The position numbers were made by a program, and so were the translations under genes. Below the pieces are notes generated by a model. It searched no databases. It saw nothing but the letters and a program-made list of their open reading frames with translations, and was not told where the DNA came from. A DNA stretch of 64,000 bases, taken from Symsagittifera roscoffensis (lineage: Eukaryota; Xenacoelomorpha; Acoela; Convolutidae). The stretch lies in NCBI RefSeq assembly GCF_963678635.1, contig NC_087067.1, forward strand, positions 36,836,686 to 36,900,685, written 5' to 3'. Below are positions 63,794 to 64,000 of the stretch, one piece after another. The stretch's first letter is position 1; every line of letters begins with the position of its first letter.

Positions 63794-64000
63794 TTTTTCG
63801 TTCGATGACTGTTAATATGTAATTATTAATGTGTCGAATTGGTTGATTCCAATTGTATAAATGTACTGGTTTGTGTTTATACTGCTTTTTTATTCTTCTT
63901 TTTCCTCTTTTTGATGAATTTGAAGTTGTTTCTGAGTCAGAAAAATATAATTGATCGTGAAGTGGGTAATTTTTATCTATTGATTCTTTTAGTTTGTAAA
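63768..64000 (-). CDS. ORF0 C-terminus, copy 2 (cut by window end)
   Basis: Open frame from the window edge to the TGA at 63768-63770, overlapping the gag-pol start by 26 bases in another frame. It encodes the same conserved basic C-terminus as 42457-42913, including an SDSETTSNSSKRGKRR stretch and a KHKPVHLYNWNQPIRHI block. Conservation in both copies supports real coding. The start lies outside the window. Confidence 0.5.
   Translation of the reverse strand, partial: YKLKESIDKNYPLHDQLYFSDSETTSNSSKRGKRRIKKQYKHKPVHLYNWNQPIRHINNYILTVIERKNELNAHSR

Larger units (their letters stand above)
47025..64000 (-). mobile_element. Giant env-carrying LTR retroelement, copy 2 (cut by window end)
   Basis: Same element as 26001-44570 in the same orientation, starting at its 3' LTR (47025-47434). 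Gag-pol (2,740 codons), env (872 codons) and the 601-codon gene are all uninterrupted, while ORF-c has lost its beginning. The 5' leader and 5' LTR lie beyond 64000; by comparison with copy 1 about 1.7 kb is missing. Intact large frames suggest a young and possibly still mobile copy. Confidence 0.93.

Noticed and set aside
1..64000. tRNA, rRNA, riboswitch and CRISPR features
   Set aside because: Nothing with convincing structure or conserved boxes was found by eye on either strand.

Overview
The window looks like nuclear DNA of an invertebrate animal. It is AT-rich, mostly transposable elements, and contains one predicted host gene with a spliceosomal intron. No bacterial operon, rRNA, tRNA or CRISPR array was found. 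The species cannot be named from the sequence.

Layout. (1) 1-4325: a decayed non-LTR retrotransposon with a PHD finger, reverse transcriptase and restriction-like endonuclease (Utopia-like, copy 1, + strand), preceded by a diverged repeat. (2) 4326-8919: a Ty1/Copia element on the - strand with two LTRs of about 193 bp, a half-tRNA type primer site and a disrupted gag-pol. (3) 9114-12600: a second, much older Copia-type relic on the + strand, split by a shortened second copy of the Utopia-like element (9669-11119, - strand). (4) 13005-16920: a second copy of the leading repeat, then a decayed LINE with APE-type endonuclease and RT. (5) 16650-26000: a Ty3/Gypsy element on the - strand; a 3,672-bp block holding the LINE tail and the 3' part of the Gypsy element is tandemly duplicated. 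(6) 26001-44570: a complete but mutated 18.6-kb env-carrying LTR retroelement on the - strand with 410-bp LTRs. (7) 44571-47024: a 2.45-kb island with a predicted two-exon cysteine-rich gene and a 95-bp tandem duplication. (8) 47025-64000: a second copy of the same giant element in the same orientation, cut by the window edge. Its 2,740-codon gag-pol, 872-codon env-like gene and 601-codon downstream gene are all open.

The giant element is the most interesting object here. Read in its own sense (- strand) it has: 5' LTR, primer site, a leader with hairpins and a long stretch without ATG, a small basic ORF0, gag-pol in one frame, about 0.6 kb without a gene, two tiny hydrophobic ORFs (a and b), a 380-390 codon ORF (c) with no ATG codon, env, a 601-codon unknown gene, a 1.6-kb 3' region and the 3' LTR. 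Several neighbouring ORFs overlap by stop/start (ATGA). The roughly 1.15 kb just upstream of the env ATG has almost no ATG in any frame in either copy. This suggests a compact polycistronic mRNA read by leaky scanning and termination-reinitiation. That reading is an inference; the overlaps and missing ATGs are seen directly.

Limits. All family names come from motifs read by eye. Element edges in the decayed regions are approximate to some tens of bases.
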